From Achatina immaculata (taxonomy: Eukaryota; Mollusca; Gastropoda; Stylommatophora; Achatinidae), in assembly GCA_009760885.1 (NCBI GenBank), contig CM019693.1:44417433-44481432 (forward strand): DNA of 64,000 nucleotides. Reading direction: 5' to 3'. Position 1 is the stretch's first letter, and the number at the start of each line of letters is the position of its first letter. Shown in pieces: positions 61,801 to 64,000 of the stretch. The notes below the pieces were generated by a model, which worked only from the letters and a program-made list of their open reading frames with translations, was not told the origin of the DNA and did not search any database. The translations under genes and the position numbers were made by a program.

Positions 61801-63406
61801 CATTTAGTCGCTAGTCACACATTCTGTCCGTCTTGTCACTCTCTGGCTCTTCACTTGGTTACTTTTCTGGTCACTGGTTTGCCCATCATTCCTGTGCTCC
61901 CTAGTTTGAATCTTCATCTGTTACCATAACTGGTTATTTTGTCATTCCTCACTTATTTTATCACTAATTCCTTGCTAATTTTGTCACTGACCCAAATAAG
62001 TTTGTCACTATTCCATCACTAATTTTGTTACACATCCTTCAATAATTTGAACACTCATCTAGTAAGTTGTCTGATTACTAACCTTGCTCAATATTCCAAT
62101 CATTCATCAGTGCACTGATGCAGTAGTTCACCTGTTCACTAGTCAGGTCCCTCATTTTGTCTAGTTACTGAAAGTTGTGAGCAAACATTTTTTTAAATCA
62201 GAATTTATAGATTGAGAAAATACATATGTATCACATTAATCTGCATCCTTTGCGCTTCATGTAGAGATCACATGACATCACCATCGTGTGTCACATGACC
62301 ACCCAGAGCAGAAACAAAATGGCGGGTGCTGAAGTTTCATTTCGTCAACGTGCTGTTATTGAGTTCCTCATTACAGAGGAAATCCCGCTGCTGAAATTCA
62401 CCAAAGTCTTCAACTTGCTTGTGGAGGTGTGTGTATGGGTGCTAGCAGTGTTAAGAGGTGAGTGAAACATTTCAAAGATGGAAACAAGAGTATCCAAGAT
62501 ATGCTTCGCAGCGGTCGGCCTCGAACTACCTCCACTGAACACAACGTGGAAAGGTTTGACGACATCATTAAAGAAGACAGACATGTCATAGTATCTGAAA
62601 TCACTGTATATCTTAGAACAGGACACAGTGCAATACAGGAAATGATTGAAACTCTAACACTAGGCTGTAGAAAAGTTTGAGCCCACTGGGCCCCGCATTT
62701 GTTGACTGAAGATCACAAAGCTGTGAGAAAAACTGGACAACTGAGGAAATTCATGAAATAGGTTGGGAAATTCTTCCACACCCTGCCTATAGCCCCGACT
62801 TGGCAACCAGTGATTACCATCTTTTCAGTTTTGTGAAAGAACAAATGCGAGACCATCACTACGACACAGGAGAAAACATCAAGAAAGCAGTGCCTTTGGT
62901 CAGCTGGAACAGAATTCTACTGGCAGGGTATTTTCAAACTTGCAGGGCAGTTGGAAAAATGTGTGTAGAGAAATGGAGGTTATGTTGAAAAGTGAAGAAA
63001 AGGATTCAGGTTAAGGTGATACATTTATATTTTCTGTCTATAAATTCTGATTTAAAAAAAATGTTTGCTCACGACTTTCTTTATGACCCTCATACTTATT
63101 GAGTGATAAATCTACTCCTTTACTCCTTTATCATTTTATTTTGTACTTGATTATTAGCCTTACCTTGCTATCTATATAGCTCACAGAAAACAAAATTTGT
63201 AATACTTTATACTGTCATGATCATATCACAAGTAACTTTTTGCTTTATCTCCAGCGTGAAGGATGGTGCCGCTGCGGTTTTGATCGCTATTTTGTTGTTT
63301 TCGTTGCCCTCCACACTCCCCTGTTTGAAGTCCTACAGTGACCCCTCTCACCCAAGCAAATGGCAGGCAGAGGAAATGAAGTCCGTAGACAAGAGATTGG
63401 TCAGAG
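41029..63406 (+). CDS. SLC13A2/3/5-like: SLC13-family Na+/di- or tricarboxylate cotransporter, exons 1-10 (3' end outside window)
   Basis: Ten exons join without a stop: 41029-41139, 42144-42293, 43082-43197, 46553-46689, 48808-48892, 50640-50873, 52598-52726, 58045-58149, 61614-61718, 63255-63406 (1,324 nt, 441 codons plus one base). The family carries succinate, citrate and related acids with Na+ across the plasma membrane. Visible features: an N-terminal helix ([18 protein letters not shown]), [40 protein letters not shown], the signature [16 protein letters not shown] with the first SNT motif, [15 protein letters not shown], and helices in exons 7, 9 and 10. Family members are ~570-620 aa, so ~130-170 residues, including the second SNT-type motif, must lie beyond 64 kb. 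Substrate and paralogue (A2, A3 or A5; Drosophila Indy is the fly relative) cannot be told. Exon ends are assigned by eye. Confidence 0.92.
41745..41825 (-). mobile_element. Penelope-like/retrozyme-like 3' fragment in intron 1
   Basis: The minus strand has tatgattaaggctcacgccg then aaacgtcac and a short hairpin, then aataaagctattc. The gctcacgcc core also occurs on the minus strand of the Penelope copies near 18340 and 20375. It looks like the hammerhead-bearing pseudo-LTR region of Penelope elements, but the catalytic ctgatga box is altered. Tentative. Confidence 0.35.
41841..42112. repeat. 45-bp minisatellite in SLC13-like intron 1
   Basis: Six units with core agagataaagtatagattca followed by catgaatcccatgttagacatagta. 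It ends ~30 bp before the exon 2 acceptor. Confidence 0.95.
42144..42293 (+). CDS. SLC13-like exon 2
   Basis: 50 codons, phase 0 to 0, acceptor ttcag|gaa and donor aat|gtgagt. Encodes [20 protein letters not shown], then the second hydrophobic segment [18 protein letters not shown] and NDVAATYMN, all strongly conserved in SLC13. Confidence 0.92.
42680..43052. repeat. 31-bp minisatellite in intron 2
   Basis: Twelve units with core atcctaatcaatgacactct followed by tttgtaatgtt. It ends about 30 bp before the exon 3 acceptor. Confidence 0.95.
43082..43197 (+). CDS. SLC13-like exon 3
   Basis: Acceptor acggcag|gat; encodes [37 protein letters not shown] and R, ending two bases into a Trp codon. 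Donor tg|gtttgt is a weak GT site but is required by the protein: exon 4 resumes with the third base of Trp and [10 protein letters not shown]. Confidence 0.88.
43540..43690. repeat. 20-bp minisatellite in intron 3
   Basis: Seven to eight units of gataagatatgtataacatg with ggtgag variants. Confidence 0.9.
43722..44125. repeat. 35-bp minisatellite in intron 3
   Basis: About 11 units with core acattaattaggaagatgag followed by gaggtgttcacagaa. Confidence 0.95.
44325..45310. repeat. 26-bp minisatellite in intron 3
   Basis: About 36 units with core aatggagtggtaggtagact followed by agaact; ggaatgg and ggagtgg units alternate over much of the array, giving a 52-bp higher-order period. Units decay progressively toward the right end (45,050-45,310). 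Confidence 0.95.
45340..45720 (-). mobile_element. LINE 3' end in intron 3 (antisense to gene)
   Basis: The minus strand reads [20 protein letters not shown] then AGRRS, matching the plus-strand copy at 60,270-60,795. The terminal block cttacatccttcccgtgc (45,346 onward) is shared with 50,918 and 52,270. Frameshifts split it; dead copy. Confidence 0.8.
46318..46490. repeat. 49-bp tandem repeat in intron 3
   Basis: About 3.5 units with core gggctttggaacgtatgcga followed by tggggtagtataggaatttatgtggtgt. Confidence 0.9.
46553..46689 (+). CDS. SLC13-like exon 4 (SNT motif)
   Basis: Acceptor catgcag|g, donor caga|gtaagt. Encodes [16 protein letters not shown] and [20 protein letters not shown], the first SNT substrate/Na+-binding motif of the DASS/SLC13 fold, then the start of the hydrophilic loop (KGTSKVGTQ). 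Confidence 0.93.
46913..47530. repeat. 18/20-bp minisatellite in intron 4
   Basis: About 32 units of cttacctttgttatcactct mixed with 18-bp versions (tatcatct). Three open plus frames of ~200-230 codons are artefacts. Confidence 0.95.
48193..48569 (+). mobile_element. 5'-truncated LINE insertion with TSD in intron 4
   Basis: Flanked by the 11-bp direct repeat AACCATTTTGT at 48182-48192 and 48570-48580. The plus strand reads [20 protein letters not shown], then [16 protein letters not shown] and [13 protein letters not shown] with a stop, a LINE RT C-terminus. The 3' end is (ATG)n, a short repetitive tail. One frameshift near 48,375. Confidence 0.85.
48668..48776. repeat. ~30-bp tandem repeat in intron 4
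   Basis: About 3.5 units of taataacgtttctgaccttt followed by tttaaaatt. Confidence 0.85.
48808..48892 (+). CDS. SLC13-like exon 5 (hydrophilic loop)
   Basis: 85-nt exon for a polar loop ([17 protein letters not shown] and an Asn/Gly-rich end). The acceptor at tgttcag|gc keeps the frame open; the alternative four bases on, ggcag|ga, would give a stop within nine codons, which decides the boundary. Donor at|gtaagt. The loop is poorly conserved in the family, so the evidence is mainly phase and splice sites. Confidence 0.75.
48980..49560. repeat. 35-bp minisatellite in intron 5
   Basis: About 16 units with core aattcatcttaaaggatagt followed by ttcctcgtacaaaat. The centre is highly homogeneous and the edges are diverged; decayed units continue to about 49,710. 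Confidence 0.95.
49720..50450. other. Intron 5, no feature seen
   Basis: Unique AT-rich intron sequence without recognisable element. Confidence 0.5.
50455..50515 (-). mobile_element. Fragment related to 41745-41825 in intron 5
   Basis: The minus strand shares tcacgccg and aataaagctattc(c/t)tac with the intron 1 fragment at similar spacing, but the region between has diverged. Probably the same element family. Confidence 0.3.
50640..50873 (+). CDS. SLC13-like exon 6 (TGTGPN motif)
   Basis: Acceptor cgttcag|t, donor cag|gtgagt. The first ~45 residues are an acidic, Asp-rich loop ([20 protein letters not shown]). It then reads [20 protein letters not shown] and [17 protein letters not shown], a hallmark of animal SLC13 transporters. 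Confidence 0.93.
50912..51045 (-). mobile_element. LINE 3' terminal fragment in intron 6
   Basis: Shares tatccttcccgtgccgttaa and the following ~120 bp with 45,346 and 52,270 and with the complement of the 60,660-60,795 copy. Same LINE family, more diverged. Confidence 0.65.
51343..51729 (-). pseudogene. Non-LTR RT fragment in intron 6
   Basis: A 128-codon minus-strand frame with [20 protein letters not shown], the first catalytic Asp block [13 protein letters not shown], and [12 protein letters not shown]. It spans RT motifs 1-4 and is cut off before the YADD box. Truncated at both ends. Confidence 0.85.
52263..52460 (-). mobile_element. LINE 3' terminal fragment in intron 6
   Basis: Third antisense copy of the family at 45,340; shares gttcgcaaggtagttcgcca and the gattttatgcttaataatgt block, and continues through cctctttagagtttcctgtg into the C-terminal coding part. 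Confidence 0.7.
52598..52726 (+). CDS. SLC13-like exon 7
   Basis: Acceptor ttgacag|c, donor tgtag|gtaggt. Encodes [20 protein letters not shown], then [20 protein letters not shown], a transmembrane helix matching the family segment after the TGTGPN loop. Confidence 0.9.
   Translation, partial: HIPDSWTSQSGNIWNVDGIWSSLVISDPSRVLDVATSCLCPL
52770..52805. repeat. (TA)n microsatellite in intron 7
   Basis: About 17 TA units, with one phase break near 52,806. Confidence 0.9.
52960..53580 (+). pseudogene. Retrotransposon ORF2 fragment, N-terminal RT part
   Basis: 206 codons. A basic, coiled region ([20 protein letters not shown]) leads into RT motif 1 ([20 protein letters not shown]) and ends at [19 protein letters not shown], where a stop follows. 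The open frame actually extends upstream to the 5' truncation, so the Met is not a true start. The next RT blocks, with the first catalytic Asp, are missing. Confidence 0.85.
53590..55437 (+). pseudogene. Retrotransposon ORF2 fragment: RT (YADD) and RNase H
   Basis: 615 codons, uninterrupted. Starts at [20 protein letters not shown], then [18 protein letters not shown], the catalytic YADDLVMW (~residue 70) and [16 protein letters not shown]. From ~residue 355 an RNase H domain follows: [38 protein letters not shown] and [20 protein letters not shown], with the D-E-D-D residues present. The C-terminus has [17 protein letters not shown], a Cys/His motif. It lacks the first RT Asp block, so RT activity is not expected. 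Confidence 0.88.
54861..56114. repeat. 1.25-kb tandem duplication, copy 1 (LINE 3' end plus intron flank)
   Basis: The segment from tgatacatgtcctgtagtaa recurs at 56115, offset 1,254 bp. It contains the RNase H end of the retrotransposon, its (GAA)n tail, the right TSD and ~630 bp of intron. Confidence 0.93.
56115..57370. repeat. 1.25-kb tandem duplication, copy 2
   Basis: Nearly perfect copy of 54861-56114; the only difference I noticed is an extra TA in a TA/A-rich tract near 56,910. The copy ends where the 53-bp minisatellite starts. Confidence 0.93.
56203..56691 (+). pseudogene. Duplicated RNase H C-terminal fragment
   Basis: 162 codons, identical to the last 162 residues of the frame ending at 55437 (from [20 protein letters not shown]; only the first Met differs by being generated in context). 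It came from the tandem DNA duplication, not from retrotransposition. Confidence 0.85.
57352..58010. repeat. 53-bp minisatellite in intron 7
   Basis: About 12-13 units with core cccagacctccagacctgac followed by atcttcacatgaactggctaacttgtcaatatg. Two unit types, ggctaactt and gacttcttg, run in blocks. One unit near 57,930 is shortened. It ends ~30 bp before exon 8. Confidence 0.95.
58045..58149 (+). CDS. SLC13-like exon 8
   Basis: Acceptor gtctag|g, donor tt|gt then gtaagt. Encodes a Cys/basic loop ([20 protein letters not shown]) and [14 protein letters not shown], matching the family's EY/QYxxLGP segment. A 53-bp minisatellite stops about 30 bp before this exon. Confidence 0.88.
58398..58500. 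repeat. (ATCC/ATCT)n degenerate simple repeat
   Basis: Tetranucleotide-rich stretch (catccatctatccacatctc) left of the mariner element; the same type continues on its right side (59,800-60,030). Confidence 0.8.
58554..59796 (-). mobile_element. mariner (DD34D) DNA transposon, full length, in intron 8
   Basis: TA target duplications at 58552-58553 and 59797-59798. Imperfect ~35-bp terminal inverted repeats lie at 58554-58588 and 59762-59796, sharing tgataagttctc and taagg. The transposase reads on the minus strand. Length 1,243 bp is typical of mariner. Inserted into a degenerate ATCC repeat. Confidence 0.92.
58661..59623 (-). pseudogene. mariner transposase, broken
   Basis: The frame starts at 59623 ([20 protein letters not shown]) and is broken by stops/frameshifts near 59,470 and 58,930. 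Catalytic triad visible: VTMDETSSF (first Asp), [11 protein letters not shown] (second) and [11 protein letters not shown] (third), with 34 residues between the last two, the DD34D spacing of true mariners. It catalysed cut-and-paste transposition at TA sites; this copy cannot make an intact protein. Confidence 0.9.
59800..60030. repeat. (ATCC/ATCT)n degenerate simple repeat
   Basis: Continuation of the simple repeat interrupted by the mariner element; catccatctatccattcatc-type sequence. Confidence 0.85.
60270..60795 (+). mobile_element. LINE 3' end in intron 8
   Basis: The plus strand reads [18 protein letters not shown], then [35 protein letters not shown] and [20 protein letters not shown], ending [13 protein letters not shown] and a ttaca-like tail. 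This is the best-preserved copy of the family also at 45,340, 50,912 and 52,263 (all antisense). Stops and frameshifts present. Confidence 0.82.
61160..61392 (+). mobile_element. I/Nimb-like LINE 3' end in intron 8
   Basis: The plus strand reads [20 protein letters not shown] then LRRETWPE, matching the Cys/His C-terminus of the element at 53-55 kb, and ends in a (GAA)n-like tail followed by G10. Only the last ~75 codons are present. Confidence 0.75.
61614..61718 (+). CDS. SLC13-like exon 9
   Basis: Acceptor attctcag|g, donor ctcc|gtaagt. Encodes [20 protein letters not shown] and [14 protein letters not shown], corresponding to the conserved LWxTRxPGFxxGWGxLF region. Confidence 0.92.
62168..63081 (+). 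mobile_element. Internally deleted mariner-like transposon in intron 9
   Basis: Terminal inverted repeats of roughly 65-70 bp share gtgagcaaacatttttttaa followed by atcagaatttataga; likely TA duplications at 62166-62167 and 63082-63083. ~914 bp. Encodes only the two ends of a transposase on the plus strand. Confidence 0.82.
62319..62988 (+). pseudogene. mariner-like transposase remnant, middle deleted
   Basis: Starts [20 protein letters not shown] (62319), a typical mariner HTH N-terminus. It continues after a frameshift as [17 protein letters not shown], [20 protein letters not shown] and [11 protein letters not shown]. Then, near 62,760, it jumps to [20 protein letters not shown], which holds the third catalytic Asp. 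The first two catalytic Asp blocks are absent, so it is non-autonomous. Confidence 0.8.
63255..63406 (+). CDS. SLC13-like exon 10
   Basis: Acceptor ctccag|c, donor cagag|gttagt. Encodes [20 protein letters not shown] followed by a hydrophilic stretch ([20 protein letters not shown]). It ends one base into a codon, so the gene continues to the right of the window. Confidence 0.9.
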
Positions 63407-63547
63407 GTTAGTCAATCATACAGCAGCTATTTTTTGCCAGTTTTTATCATGTGTAGTAGCTGAGTTCATATGATGTGTTATGAAAAGAACGTAAAGATCT
63501 GAGGTAAAAAAAGGAGAATAAAAGAAACTAGTTAAACATGAAGCTAA

Positions 63548-63772
63548 AACAGTTGATAGTTTGATAACAGCCTTATCTGATAACAGCCTAGTCTGATAAC
63601 AGCCTTGTCTGATAACAGCTTTGTCTGATAACAGCCTTGTCTGATAACAGCCTTATCTGATAACAGCCTAGTATGATAACAGCCTTATCTGATAACAGCC
63701 TTGTCTGATAACAGCCTTATCTGATAACAGCCTTATCTGATAACAGCCTAGTCTGATAACAGCCTTATCCTG
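63548..63772. repeat. 16-bp minisatellite in intron 10
   Basis: About 14 units of gataacagccttatct with ttgtct and tagtct variants, immediately after exon 10's donor region (140 bp downstream). Confidence 0.95.
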
Positions 63773-64000
63773 AAACAACAGGAAAAGAGCAAATTAAAAG
63801 TAAGTAAATACAAAGAAAAAAATATTCTGAAACGTATCACTGTAGAGTGAGACACTCCTGTCTGTCTACATGGCTGCAGCGTGACTATCCATTTGTCTCC
63901 ATCATAGATGAACTATAGTTCACCTTATCTGTCTGACTGAAATGTGAACCCAGTTCCTGACATGTGCCCATTTTTCTGCCACTCCTCTGATCTACTCCCT

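Noticed and set aside
1..64000. Regular direct repeats that might suggest CRISPR arrays
   Set aside because: Arrays are contiguous units without unique spacers, and the DNA is clearly eukaryotic.

Overview
Eukaryotic genomic DNA, almost certainly metazoan. Coding sequence is split into short exons with GT/AG boundaries. The mobile elements are animal types: Tx1/L1-like and RNase H-bearing I/Nimb-like LINEs, a Penelope-like element with a GIY-YIG endonuclease, mariner DNA transposons and tRNA-headed SINEs. This mix, together with extreme minisatellite density, fits a mollusc, probably a gastropod; the species is an inference.

Layout. 1-3.2 kb: a decayed Tx1-like LINE reverse-transcriptase ORF in which three stretches of its own coding sequence have been amplified into minisatellites. 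3.2-7.1 kb: unique sequence and four tandem arrays. 7.1-11.7 kb: a 2.1-kb tandem duplication carrying a LINE 3' end and a 45-bp minisatellite. 11.7-16.8 kb: a 2.7-kb tandem duplication with 27-bp, 37-bp, (TAG)n and (TCTYG)n arrays and a SINE head. 17.6-21.7 kb: two head-to-tail copies of a Penelope-like element. 22.1-24 kb: LINE and SINE fragments. 24.25-27.0 kb: a 15-bp satellite with a ~690-bp higher-order repeat. 27-40.7 kb: arrays separated by LINE/SINE fragments.

41.0-63.4 kb: the only host gene I can support, an SLC13-family Na+/di- or tricarboxylate cotransporter (NaDC/NaCT/INDY type). Ten exons (1,324 nt, 441 codons) join in one open frame; the 3' exons lie beyond the right edge. Its introns hold arrays, LINE fragments, a dated I/Nimb-like insertion with target-site duplication, a 1.25-kb tandem duplication and two mariner elements.

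Most long open frames in the window are products of tandem repeats whose unit is divisible by three, not genes. No tRNA, rRNA, CRISPR array or prokaryotic operon is present. Several near-identical tandem duplications could be real recent events or assembly artefacts; this cannot be settled from the sequence alone.
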